A stretch of 16,232 bases of DNA from Draconibacterium orientale (lineage in GTDB: Bacteria > Bacteroidota > Bacteroidia > Bacteroidales > JAADGE01). The position numbers were made by a program, and so were the translations under genes. Of this stretch, positions 7,587 to 15,800 are shown one piece after another. The notes below the pieces were generated by a model, which saw only the letters and a program-made list of their open reading frames with translations, searched no databases and was not told the DNA's origin. The DNA lies in contig DYSM01000030.1 in the NCBI GenBank assembly GCA_020718265.1, forward strand, positions 1-16,232, given 5' to 3'. Numbering within the stretch: the first letter of the stretch is position 1; each line of letters begins with the position of its first letter.

Positions 7587-8129
7587 ATGGATTACAAAGA
7601 ACTCAAAGAATTCATCAAAGCTGTCGCAAAATCAGGCGTAAGCGAAGTTGACATAAAAAGCGCAGACCTAAGAATACATATCAAAGTAACACCCGGCATG
7701 GAAGGACAATACATGCAAACGGATACGATGATACAACAAGTGCCGATGCACACGGGAATGCACACGGGCATGCACACGGGCATGCACACAGGCATTCACA
7801 CCATGATGCAACAACCCATGCAAACCGTTGTAACACAACACGGTGAGCCAACGCAAGAGGCGAAAACAGAAGCCGAAAACAATGCAAAATACGTTACAAT
7901 CAAATCGCCCATGGTCGGTACGTTCTACCGCAAACCCTCACCCGACAAGCCCATGTTTGTGAACGTTGGCGACACAGTAAACAAAAATTCCGTGGTCTGC
8001 ATTATTGAGGCAATGAAACTTTTCAATGAAATTGAAGCAGAAGTATCCGGCAAAATTGTAAAAATTTTAGTCGATGATGCTTCGCCCGTTGAATTCGATC
8101 AACCTTTATACCTCGTTGACCCAAGTTAA
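7587..8129 (+). CDS. accB: Acetyl-CoA carboxylase biotin carboxyl carrier protein
   Basis: BCCP (180 residues) carries biotin between the biotin carboxylase and carboxyltransferase halves of acetyl-CoA carboxylase. The N-terminal helical region MDYKELKEFIKAVAKSG is typical, and the C-terminal biotinyl domain (about 102-178) contains the lipoyl/biotinyl-type SPMVGTFYRKPSPD and the biotin site EAMKL with Lys144. The linker (about 36-98) is unusual. In place of the common Pro/Ala-rich stretch it is rich in Met, His, Gln and Thr, with four perfect MHTG units and a degenerate fifth (54-72). It sits 73 bp after fabH. The partner accC lies one gene downstream, separated by a lipoprotein gene; accA and accD are not in the window. 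Confidence 0.95.
   Translation: MDYKELKEFIKAVAKSGVSEVDIKSADLRIHIKVTPGMEGQYMQTDTMIQQVPMHTGMHTGMHTGMHTGIHTMMQQPMQTVVTQHGEPTQEAKTEAENNAKYVTIKSPMVGTFYRKPSPDKPMFVNVGDTVNKNSVVCIIEAMKLFNEIEAEVSGKIVKILVDDASPVEFDQPLYLVDPS
7746..7802 (+). repeat. Tandem 12-bp repeat in the accB linker (MHTG units)
   Basis: Four consecutive 12-bp units, variants of ATGCACACGGGC (starts 7746, 7758, 7770, 7782), are followed by a degenerate 9-bp unit (7794-7802). They differ only at a few bases and encode MHTG four times, then IHT. The near-identity at DNA level points to recent slippage expansion in frame. Confidence 0.95.
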
Positions 8130-8149
8130 ATCTTTAAAAGCAAAAAATT

Positions 8150-8662
8150 ATGTTAAGAAAACATATCATTCCGGTTATCATGCTGGCACTCATGCTGGTA
8201 ATACTTACGGCGTGTCCTTACACGTCGAGCGTTCCGGTGTCTCAATCTTCCGAAAAATTAGAAAAAAAACTGTTCGGGAAATGGGTAAAAGCCTCCGATG
8301 CCGATGCTGACTTTCCTGAATATTATCAAATTTCCGAACAAGATAAATTCAGATATCGCATCGAAAAAAACGAATATAACACAACAGACAGCATTTATGA
8401 CAAAACCGTATATGTCTCGCACACAACAACTTTGGGCGGTATTGTTTTCATAAATATGCAAAAAGACGGCGAAGGCGATTTTTATATACACAGAATTGAT
8501 TTGAGCGAAGATAAAGAATCATTCGTGCTGTTTGAAGTTACCGATAATATTGACGAAAAATTTTCAAGCTCCGCAGAACTTAAAGCCTTTGTGGACAAAT
8601 ACAAAGAACTTAGCTTCTTCTACAATTCAGAAGAAAAAACGTACACCAAAAAAGAAGATTAA
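8150..8662 (+). CDS. Lipoprotein of unknown function, between accB and accC
   Basis: This 170-residue protein has a lipoprotein signal: a basic MLRKH start, a hydrophobic core and the lipobox LTAC with Cys22, so the mature protein should be membrane-anchored and face the periplasm or cell surface. The mature part begins with a Ser-rich tether. LFGKWVKASDADADF follows, a pattern reminiscent of small lipocalin-like beta-barrel domains, then alternating beta-like segments and a Lys/Glu-rich end. I do not recognise the family. It starts 20 bp after accB and ends 39 bp before accC with no terminator, so it is probably carried on the acc transcript, although nothing in its sequence suggests a role in fatty acid synthesis. 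Confidence 0.8.
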   Translation: MLRKHIIPVIMLALMLVILTACPYTSSVPVSQSSEKLEKKLFGKWVKASDADADFPEYYQISEQDKFRYRIEKNEYNTTDSIYDKTVYVSHTTTLGGIVFINMQKDGEGDFYIHRIDLSEDKESFVLFEVTDNIDEKFSSSAELKAFVDKYKELSFFYNSEEKTYTKKED

Positions 8663-8701
8663 ACGCCGGAATCCACCCGCTTTTCAAAGAACGAAAGTAT
8701 T

Positions 8702-10039
8702 ATGTTTAAAAAAATATTAATAGCCAACAGAGGCGAAATCGCGCTACGCGTTATACGCACCTGCAAAGAAATGGGTATCAGCACAGTAGCCGTGTATTCG
8801 GTTGCCGATAAAGAAAGTTTACATGTTCGTTTTGCCGACGAAGCGGTTTGCATCGGACCTGCTGCAGGAAAAGATTCTTATTTGAGCATCAAAGCATTAA
8901 TTTCTGCAGCCGAAATTACAAACGCAGATGCGATTCACCCCGGATACGGATTTTTGTCGGAAAATGCCGAATTTGCAAAAATTTGTGCAAAACACGAAAT
9001 CAAGTTCATCGGTCCGACCGCAGACCAAATTATTGCCATGGGCGATAAGAATAATGCAAAACGAACCATGCGCGAAGCAGGTGTTCCGACAATTCCGGGT
9101 TCTAAAGACTTGATTCCGAATGCAGAAGAAGGAATGCGTCAAGCCAAAGAAATAGGCTACCCGGTGATGATAAAAGCCACAGCCGGCGGCGGCGGAAAAG
9201 GAATGCGCATCGTAAAACACGAAGAAGAATTTCAAAAACTTTGGGATTCGGCACGCCAAGAAGCTGCGGCATCGTTCGGAAACGACGGAATTTACATGGA
9301 AAAATTCATAGAAGAACCGCGCCATATCGAAATACAAGTAGTCGGCGATAATTTTGGAAATGCCTGCCACCTTTCGGAACGAGACTGTTCCGTGCAACGT
9401 CGCCACCAAAAACTTTTGGAAGAAACACCTTCGCCGTTTATGACAGACGAATTGCGCGAGCGCATGGGCGATGCCGCCGTAAAAGCTGTTAAATCAATTA
9501 AATACCAAGGTGTCGGAACTATAGAATTTTTGGTGGACAAGAACCGAAATTTCTATTTCATGGAAATGAACACGCGTATTCAGGTTGAACACCCGATTAC
9601 AGAGGAAGTTATAAATTTCGACTTAATCAAAGAACAAATTAAAGTTGCAGCCGGCATACCGATTTCGGGAGCCAACTATTATCCGCAAATGCACGCGATT
9701 GAATGTCGTATCAATGCCGAAGACCCTTATGCAAACTTCCGCCCGTCACCGGGAAAAATTGAAGTTCTGCACGTTCCGGGCGGACACGGCGTACGCGTCG
9801 ATACGCATGTTTACGCAAGTTACACCATACCGCCAAACTACGATTCGATGATTGCAAAACTCATTGTATCAGCACGTACGCGCGAAGAAGCTATCAAAAA
9901 AATGCGCAGAGCATTAGACGAATTTGTAATTGAAGGCATCAAAACTACGATTCCGTTTCATAAACAACTTATGGACAACGAGGATTTTAAAGCCGGAAAT
10001 TACACTACAAAATTTATGGAAACGTTCGAGTTAAAATAG
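8702..10039 (+). CDS. accC: Acetyl-CoA carboxylase biotin carboxylase subunit
   Basis: AccC (445 residues, full length) carboxylates the biotin on AccB using ATP and bicarbonate. The N-terminal domain opens with KKILIANRGEIALRVIRT. The ATP-grasp domain has the glycine loop AGGGGKGMR (161-169). Residues matching the E. coli active site are present: Lys237 in RRHQK, Glu275, Glu288 and Asn290 in EMNTRIQVEH, Arg292 and Arg336. The C-terminal domain includes RINAEDP and ends normally. The length and lack of a biotinyl domain show the separate-subunit form and not pyruvate or propionyl-CoA carboxylase alpha fusions, although stand-alone subunits of other acyl-CoA carboxylases look similar. Proximity to fabH and accB supports the fatty-acid role. 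Confidence 0.96.
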   Translation: MFKKILIANRGEIALRVIRTCKEMGISTVAVYSVADKESLHVRFADEAVCIGPAAGKDSYLSIKALISAAEITNADAIHPGYGFLSENAEFAKICAKHEIKFIGPTADQIIAMGDKNNAKRTMREAGVPTIPGSKDLIPNAEEGMRQAKEIGYPVMIKATAGGGGKGMRIVKHEEEFQKLWDSARQEAAASFGNDGIYMEKFIEEPRHIEIQVVGDNFGNACHLSERDCSVQRRHQKLLEETPSPFMTDELRERMGDAAVKAVKSIKYQGVGTIEFLVDKNRNFYFMEMNTRIQVEHPITEEVINFDLIKEQIKVAAGIPISGANYYPQMHAIECRINAEDPYANFRPSPGKIEVLHVPGGHGVRVDTHVYASYTIPPNYDSMIAKLIVSARTREEAIKKMRRALDEFVIEGIKTTIPFHKQLMDNEDFKAGNYTTKFMETFELK

Positions 10040-10076
10040 TATTTTTCGAGCGTAAATTACTTTTTATCAAAGCATT

Positions 10077-10451
10077 ATGAGCAAACCACAACCACCCGTT
10101 CCGGGCGCACTGAACATGATTTCTGCCGGAACAAATATCAAAGGAGACATCGATTCCAAAGGCGATTTTCGTATTGACGGAAAAGTTGACGGAAACTTGA
10201 ACACCGAAGGAAAAATATTAATCGGCGAAACCGGCATCGTGACAGGTAACATCACTTGTGAGCGTTGCGAAGTTTCCGGAGCGTTTGAAGGCAAAATCAT
10301 TGTAAAAGATTTACTTTCAATCACGGCAAGCGCGAAAATTACAGGCGAAATCATAACCGGCAAGCTGCAAGTTCAACCCGGTGCCGTGTTCAACGGAACG
10401 TGCAAAATGACCAATGAGCAAGCCATCGGACAAAAATCACCCGCAAAATAA
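10077..10451 (+). CDS. Bactofilin (polymerising cytoskeletal protein)
   Basis: A small 124-residue protein of the bactofilin family, which forms nucleotide-independent filaments that organise envelope or shape functions. A short Pro-rich N-terminal tail (MSKPQPPVPGA) precedes a repetitive beta-helix core (about 15-112) with recurring G-x-I/V-x-G steps such as IKGDIDSKGDFRIDGKVDGNL, followed by a short polar tail. No transmembrane helix is present, although the tail could be membrane-binding. Its C-terminal 38 bases overlap the next gene. A bactofilin in front of AtpZ/AtpI-like genes is a recurring Bacteroidota arrangement. It follows accC by 37 bp with no terminator. Confidence 0.9.
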   Translation: MSKPQPPVPGALNMISAGTNIKGDIDSKGDFRIDGKVDGNLNTEGKILIGETGIVTGNITCERCEVSGAFEGKIIVKDLLSITASAKITGEIITGKLQVQPGAVFNGTCKMTNEQAIGQKSPAK

Positions 10452-10668
10452 ACCTTCAGTCGCACCGAATGACAATCTGAAAGCAATTGCGAAATATTCC
10501 GGAATTGCCTTTCAGATGGGTGCAATAACATTTTTGGGCGCGTGGGGAGGCACACGATTGGATGCGTACTTTGGTTTTGAAAAAAATATTCTTACGGCAA
10601 TTTTAACTATACTTGCTGTTGTGTTGGCTGTATATCTTTCAATCAAAGATTTTTTGAAAATGAAATAA
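10414..10668 (+). CDS. AtpZ/AtpI family small membrane protein
   Basis: An 84-residue protein with a polar N-terminus (1-25) and two helices (about 27-46 and 57-76). The first ends in GAWGGTRLD (42-50), matching the G-x-x-x-G-x-x-L/R-D pattern of AtpZ-type proteins, which accompany F-type ATP synthase and have been linked to Mg2+/Ca2+ supply or c-ring assembly. The ATG at 10414 lies inside the bactofilin gene in another frame, a 38-bp overlap suggesting translational coupling. The next in-frame Met (residue 35) falls within the first helix, so the upstream start is preferred. It is followed by an AtpI-like gene. Confidence 0.82.
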   Translation: MSKPSDKNHPQNKPSVAPNDNLKAIAKYSGIAFQMGAITFLGAWGGTRLDAYFGFEKNILTAILTILAVVLAVYLSIKDFLKMK

Positions 10669-10674
10669 TAGTTT

Positions 10675-10698
10675 GTTACAACCGCTTAGCGGCTTAAC
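10675..10698. other. Small hairpin between atpZ-like and atpI-like genes
   Basis: CCGC (10682-10685) pairs with GCGG (10689-10692) over a TTA loop. Outer GTTA (10675-10678) can pair with TAAC (10695-10698) with small internal bulges. No T-run follows, so it is not a standard terminator; it may modulate expression or stability of the downstream message. Confidence 0.35.
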
Positions 10699-10719
10699 AC
10701 AAAAATAAAGTCAGGTCAT

Positions 10720-11106
10720 TTGGAAAAGTTATTCAAATCATATCTCATTCAGACACTTGTAATTACGTTGTCCGCTCTTATCACCGGCGGATTGATATTT
10801 TTATTTATCGTTCCGCAGTTCTATTTTCCGGCATTCCCTTTCGTTTTTATTGTTTTTCCGTCCGTTTCCATTTATGTTCACAGCTTACTTTTACGAACTT
10901 CTGTAAAAAAAAATGAGCAATTTAACATGGCTTTTACACTTTCGTTTTTACTCAAACTCGTAATTTACGCTGCGTTTGTGGGAATTTCGTTATCTGTAGA
11001 TAAAATGAATTATAAAGTGTTTGTCATTTTTACGCTTTCCGCTTACGTCATCTACACCGTGCACGAAACGCGGGCAATAGTAAAAGCTATTCAAAACTTA
11101 AGCTAA
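10720..11106 (+). CDS. AtpI-like four-helix membrane protein
   Basis: A 128-residue integral membrane protein with four predicted helices (about 10-31, 37-58, 68-91, 97-115) and a short basic loop after the second. Size, topology and its place right after an AtpZ-like gene match the poorly conserved protein that precedes atpB in many Bacteroidota ATP synthase operons; family membership is inferred from this, as sequence motifs are weak. The start is TTG at 10720, preceded by AGG about 5 bp upstream; the next Met (residue 70) would delete two helices. Here atpB does not follow; a new promoter and a lipoprotein gene do. Confidence 0.7.
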   Translation: MEKLFKSYLIQTLVITLSALITGGLIFLFIVPQFYFPAFPFVFIVFPSVSIYVHSLLLRTSVKKNEQFNMAFTLSFLLKLVIYAAFVGISLSVDKMNYKVFVIFTLSAYVIYTVHETRAIVKAIQNLS

Positions 11107-11111
11107 AACTG

Positions 11112-11141
11112 TTGGTTTTTACAAAAAAATGGTTACTTTTG
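11112..11141 (+). promoter_or_regulatory. Promoter of the lipoprotein-membrane protein-exosortase unit
   Basis: TTG (11112-11114) lies 19 bp before TACTTTTG (11134-11141), an exact TAnnTTTG match with the preferred Bacteroidota spacing. The lipoprotein ATG is 36 bp farther on. This is the most complete promoter in the window and argues that the exosortase cassette is its own transcription unit. Confidence 0.6.
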
Positions 11142-11177
11142 AATACGCGCATTCGGAAATATTTAAAATGTAACCAG

Positions 11178-11360
11178 ATGAAAATCAAGCTTTACAACAC
11201 AATTTACATCCTCGCGGCAAGCGCAATTCTCAGTTCGAGCTGTGCATCCGGCTCATCGGGTTTCGGGTCCATTTTGAAAAAAGGAAACACATACAGCTTT
11301 GTTCAGCACGATATGCCCGACGGTGTAATTTCTTCTGCCTGCGATTTTTTTCGGACTTGA
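11178..11360 (+). CDS. Small lipoprotein, possibly frameshifted
   Basis: A 60-residue open frame beginning MKIKLYNTIYILAASAILSSSC. A basic start, hydrophobic core and Cys22 after LSSS make a plausible, if loose, Bacteroidota lipobox. The rest (ASGSSGFGSILKKGNTYSF and on) is not recognised. The frame runs upstream to a TTG at 11112, but that coincides with the promoter, so the ATG at 11178 is chosen. Near the end the frame crosses seven T (11345-11351) and stops three codons later. Dropping one T gives ACDFFGLEVKEQHPDGY and a stop at 11389-11391, a more natural-looking protein end 21 bp before the next gene. A real frameshift, a sequencing error or a short native protein are all possible. Confidence 0.55.
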   Translation: MKIKLYNTIYILAASAILSSSCASGSSGFGSILKKGNTYSFVQHDMPDGVISSACDFFRT

Positions 11361-11412
11361 AGTAAAAGAACAACATCCGGATGGCTACTAATTCTGAATT
11401 TGAAACTTGCGT

Positions 11413-12198
11413 ATGAATCGTCAGGAAAAACTAAATATCATAATAAACTCAACTTTGCATTTCCTTGCATCGTATCTGTTTGTGTATGTATTTTTTACAC
11501 TAATAACTTACACTGCTGCACTTGCAATGGGCATTGACAGCGGAATTACCGGAAATAAACTCACGTTCCGAATCCCCGACCACTCGCCCTTGTGGACAAA
11601 TATTTCGATCATTGCCGTCATCGGAATGCCGTCTCTGTTTTCATTAGCAATGAGTTATGTAAGTAGAGAATTTTACAATACCGCACGCAAACGCCGCTCG
11701 AATTTGAAACTCTTTTGGGTTTGGACAAGTCTCCATTTCAACGTTTTGTTTTGGGCAAATTGGGTCGGCGGACTTGCAACTTCTTCCGATTTTGGGGCGT
11801 TCCTCAACTGGGTGTACATGCCTTTTTGGCTGCAAATTGTGCTGGGTGTCGGCGGTTTAGTATTGCTTTACTTGCAGAACGGTTTCACGCTTTACGGTAT
11901 TGTTCAAACGGCTCCGAGCAGGGCGTATGTTGCAAAATCGAAACAAAAAGAATACAAGAAATTTGCGGCAATCTATCCTTACATCGCCGGAAGTTTGGTG
12001 CTGTTGCTTTTGGGCATTCCCTCCTACGCCATTGCCGACCGAATTTTTATGCTCATCTATCTGTTTAACCTTATTCCGATTTTACAATATATTGATGAAG
12101 AAGAAGTTAAACTCGTGAAAAACAGCGACATTTTCAAACCCGATTACCTTCTTATCATCCCTTTTCTGCTTATTATTATCATTTTTCTAATATTATAG
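11413..12198 (+). CDS. Seven-helix membrane protein of unknown function, paired with exosortase
   Basis: A 261-residue integral membrane protein with hydrophobic segments at about 15-38, 62-84, 98-122, 135-157, 184-206, 209-227 and 244-261. A positively charged loop (YNTARKRRSN, 88-97) and a lysine-rich loop (174-183) should face the cytoplasm. The third helix contains LHFNVLFWANWVGG. No HExxH, rhomboid or other known catalytic motif is seen, and I do not recognise the family. The ATG at 11413 is preferred over a TTG two codons earlier. Its stop is two bases before the exosortase ATG, implying tight coupling. Membrane proteins that accompany XrtX- or XrtF-type exosortases in Bacteroidota are the comparison to make. 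Confidence 0.75.
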   Translation: MNRQEKLNIIINSTLHFLASYLFVYVFFTLITYTAALAMGIDSGITGNKLTFRIPDHSPLWTNISIIAVIGMPSLFSLAMSYVSREFYNTARKRRSNLKLFWVWTSLHFNVLFWANWVGGLATSSDFGAFLNWVYMPFWLQIVLGVGGLVLLYLQNGFTLYGIVQTAPSRAYVAKSKQKEYKKFAAIYPYIAGSLVLLLLGIPSYAIADRIFMLIYLFNLIPILQYIDEEEVKLVKNSDIFKPDYLLIIPFLLIIIIFLIL

Positions 12199-12200
12199 AC

Positions 12201-12767
12201 ATGGAATTTTTATCTAAAATATATTCTAAATATCAAAACACCAACGACTTAGTAAAATTCGTCATCAACGGTGCTCTTTTGGGCGTATTGTGGATTGGTT
12301 TCTACGGTGTGTTCCGCAATTTTCAATTCGTAAACGACTTTTATGAATTTGGCGTGCGCGAGTTTACCAATTTCCTGTTGGCAGGCACCGAGTTAGCACT
12401 CAACACCTTAGGTTACGAAACCACTTCGTTCGGGAAGATTGTTAAAATCGTGGGCACTCCCGGCGTATTTTTGGACAGAGGTTGCCTTGCTCGCAATCTC
12501 ATGGGCTTGTTCGCAGGGTTTGTGCTTGCATATCCGGGCAAAATAAAAAAAAAATTGTGGTATATTCCGTTCGGTTTAGTTGTCATTATTATCCTGAATA
12601 TCTTTCGGTTATCCGGGTTAGCTATCCTAACGGACTGTTGCTTCGAGCAGGTGGAGTTCAACCATCATTACGTGTTCAAAATTGTGGTCTTTGGTGCAAT
12701 TCTTCTGCTTTGGTATTTTTGGGTTTTTACAATGAACAAAAAAGAAACAAAAGCCAAAACAAGCTAA
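12201..12767 (+). CDS. Exosortase/archaeosortase family protein
   Basis: A 188-residue multi-helix membrane protein with the invariant residues of exosortases. Cys95 lies in DRGCLARNLMGLFAG at the head of a helix, Arg136 in ILNIFRLSGL, and His155/His156 in EFNHHYVFK before the last helix. The 41-residue gap from Cys to Arg is typical of the superfamily as I know it. Exosortases cut and re-anchor proteins bearing a C-terminal sorting signal, usually for export with surface polysaccharide. The short length fits Bacteroidota subfamilies (XrtF/XrtX-like) and not the larger EpsH type. No protein in the window carries a recognisable sorting tail, so substrates must be elsewhere. It is encoded two bases after the seven-helix protein and ends 99 bp before the protease gene. 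Confidence 0.85.
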   Translation: MEFLSKIYSKYQNTNDLVKFVINGALLGVLWIGFYGVFRNFQFVNDFYEFGVREFTNFLLAGTELALNTLGYETTSFGKIVKIVGTPGVFLDRGCLARNLMGLFAGFVLAYPGKIKKKLWYIPFGLVVIIILNIFRLSGLAILTDCCFEQVEFNHHYVFKIVVFGAILLLWYFWVFTMNKKETKAKTS

Positions 12768-12832
12768 TTCTGTCAAATCAAATATTTTAGCTATAATAAA
12801 TTAGGTACTTATTTCAAATATTGTTGTCTGAA

Positions 12833-12840
12833 TACTTTTG
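12833..12840 (+). promoter_or_regulatory. -7 promoter element for the tricorn-like protease
   Basis: TACTTTTG matches TAnnTTTG exactly and equals the element of the exosortase unit. It lies 26 bp before the ATG at 12867. No TTTG is found at the right distance upstream. Confidence 0.5.
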
Positions 12841-12866
12841 TCTGTAATCTAATAATAATCAAGATA

Positions 12867-15800
12867 ATGAAAAAATTAGCTCTCATATTATCGCTGTTGG
12901 TGCTCGGCATCGGTGCAAGCATTTCGGCGCAAACAAATCCGTTGTGGTTGCGCTATCCGGCAATTTCGCCAGACGGACAAAGCATTGCCTTCACCTACAT
13001 GAGCGACATTTACACCGTGCCGACTAAAGGCGGAACCGCGCTGCGCCTGACTTCCGGCACAGGAACGGAATATAAACCAGTATGGTCGCCCGACGGAAAA
13101 ACCATTGCGTACGCATCAGACCAATTTGGCAATTTCGATATTTTTACAATTCCCGCAGCCGGCGGCACACCTGTACGCTTAACATTCCATTCCGGCAGCG
13201 AGAAACCAAGTGCATTCTCGCCCGACGGCAAACTGATTTTATTCTCGGCAAGCATTCAGGATTTGGCTCAATCTGCAGCATTTCCGCGTCCGTATTTGTC
13301 TGAACTTTATAGCGTTCCTGTCAGTGGCGGTCGTATAAAACAAGTGTTGGCAACACCTGCAGAAGAAGCAAAATACAGTAAAGATGCTTCCAAAATTATT
13401 TATCAAGATTCAAAAGGACCGGAAAATCAATGGCGCAAACATCACAAATCGTCCGTAACCAGAGACTTACGCATGTATTCGGTGGCTGATAAAAAGCATA
13501 CATTTTTGACAACATACATTGGAGAAGACCGCGACCCTGTGTTCAGTGCCGATGAAACCGCGATTTATTACATCAGTGATGTGAACTCCAAAGGCATGAA
13601 TATCTGCAAGATAGACTTGATGTTGCCCGAAGTTCCTGTCAAAATATCCGACTTTAAAAATCATCCTGTCCGATTTCTGTCCGTTTCCAACGACGATGTG
13701 CTGTGCTTCTCGTGGGACGGCGAAATTTATGTGATGAAAGAAGGCAAAACCCCTTTGAAAGTCAATATCACGATAAATACCGATGCCGGATTTTCAAGAA
13801 CCGAATTCCGAAAAGAAAGTTCCGGCGCGACGGAAATGGCAATTTCGCCCGACGGCGATGAGGTTGCGTTCGTTCTGCGCGGCAATGTATTTGTAACTTC
13901 AACGGAATTTGGCTCCACAAAACAAATCACCAACACGCCCGGCGCGGAACGCAACGTGAGCTTTAGTCCCGACGGCAAAGCAATTCTGTATGCCGCCGAG
14001 CGCAACGGAAGTTGGAACATCTATCAAACCAAACGCACGAACGACGCGGAGTTGAATTTCGCCTTATCAAGTCTTTTGACAGAAACTCCTGTCGTTGAAA
14101 CCGAAGCCGAAGAGTTTCAACCCATGTTCTCACCCGACGGTAAAGAAATTGCTTATTTGCATGAACGCACCGAGTTGAAAGTCATCAATTTAGCCACAAA
14201 AGCCACGCGAACCGTGTTGAACGGAAAATTCAACTATTCCTACACCGACGGCGACCAAGCTTACGAGTGGGCGCCCGACAGCAAATCGTTTCTGGTGCAA
14301 TTCTCGCCCCACTCTGCCTTCACAAGCGACATCGCCTTGGTAAAAGCCGACGGCTCCGAAGCCGATAAACCGCTAAACCTCACGCCGAGCGGCTATGCCG
14401 ACGGTTCGCCCAAATGGGCATTGAAAGGCAACGCCATGATTTGGTTCTCCGACCGCGAAGGCTACCGAAGCCACGGCAGCTGGGGTTCGCACTCCGATGT
14501 GTATGCCGCATTCTTCAACCAAGATGCGTACAATAAATTCCGAATGACGGAGGAAGAATACAAACTATATCAAAAAGAAAATGAGAAAAAGACTTCGGCT
14601 AAAAAAGATACAACTAAGAAAGAAGACGAAGTGGAACCGCTTGTGTTTGAACTCAATAAGTTAGAAAAACGCATGACGCGCCTCACAATAAACTCCGCAG
14701 CAATGTCTGATGCCATACTAACGCCCGACGGCGAAAAGCTCTTCTACATGGCAAGCTTTGAAGACGGTTTCGACCTGTGGGTTACCGATTTACGCAAGAA
14801 TGAAACCAAGCTCGCCGCCAAACTGTCGGGCTACGGTTACGCAATGCAGTTGGACAAAAAAGGCGAAAACCTGTTTGTCATTTCGGGCGGAAAGATTCTG
14901 AAATTCGATACCAAATCATATTCACAAAAGGCTGTGTCGTTTACGGCAGAATACGAACTCAACCGCTTTGCCGAACGCGCATACATGTTTGAACACGTGT
15001 GCCGAACCATAAACAAAAAATTCTACGTTACCGATATGCACGGCGTGGACTGGAAATTCTACCAAAAAGAATACGAAAAATTCCTGCCGCACATCAACAA
15101 CAACTTTGATTTTGCCGAAATGCTCAGCGAAATTTTGGGCGAACTCAACGCTTCGCACACCGGCTCCGGATACCGATACTCTGCCCCAAACAGCGACCAA
15201 ACAGCCTCACTCGGTGCGTTTTACGATTATAATTTTACCGAAAACGGATTAAAAATCGTAGAAATTATAGACGAAGGTCCGTTGGCGAACACGCCCGTAA
15301 AAGCCGGTATGATTATCGAAAAGATTGACGGTGTCGCGGTGGAAGCCGGCAAAGATTATTTTGCACTGTTGAACAGAAAAGTTGGCAAACGCACACTGCT
15401 TTCCGTATTCGACCCCGCAACCGGCAAGCGTTGGGACGAAACCGTAAAACCCATTTCGCTCGGCGACGAAAATACGCTGCTTTACCAACGTTGGGTGGAA
15501 AAACGCCGCGCCGAAACCAAACAACTCTCCGCCGGACGCATCGGTTACGTGCACATTGAGGGCATGAACAGCGCATCGTTCCGACAAGTGTATTCCGATT
15601 TACTCGGCAAACATTACGACGATGAAGCGGTTGTGATAGACTCGCGCTACAACCACGGCGGCTGGCTGCACGACGATTTGGCAACCTTGTTCAGCGGTAA
15701 AAAATACGTTGAATTTGTGCCGCGCGGGCAATCCTTCGGCACCGACCCCATGACCAAATGGACAAAACCCTCGGCATTGCTGATGAGCGAAGGCAACTAC

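Noticed and set aside
7746..7802. Short tandem repeat as a CRISPR array or iteron origin
   Set aside because: Units are 12 bp, contiguous without spacers, in frame, and encode MHTG within accB.
8074..8310. Frame with YHSGYHAGTHAG, a His-rich motif echoing the accB repeat
   Set aside because: It is an alternative frame of the lipoprotein signal peptide, and the resemblance follows from the codons for a Met/Leu/Ala-rich helix.
8897..9409. A 170-residue minus-strand open frame
   Set aside because: It lies entirely within accC, is rich in Cys/Phe/His with no domain, and is explained by codon bias of the real gene on the other strand.
11112..11177. TTG start giving the small lipoprotein 22 extra residues
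   Set aside because: It would place a charged segment before the signal peptide and overlap the promoter elements; the ATG at 11178 yields a proper lipoprotein signal.
12482..12790. Plus-strand open frame of 102 residues over the exosortase gene
   Set aside because: Out of frame with a protein that has all exosortase residues; Cys/Arg-rich with no coherent domain.
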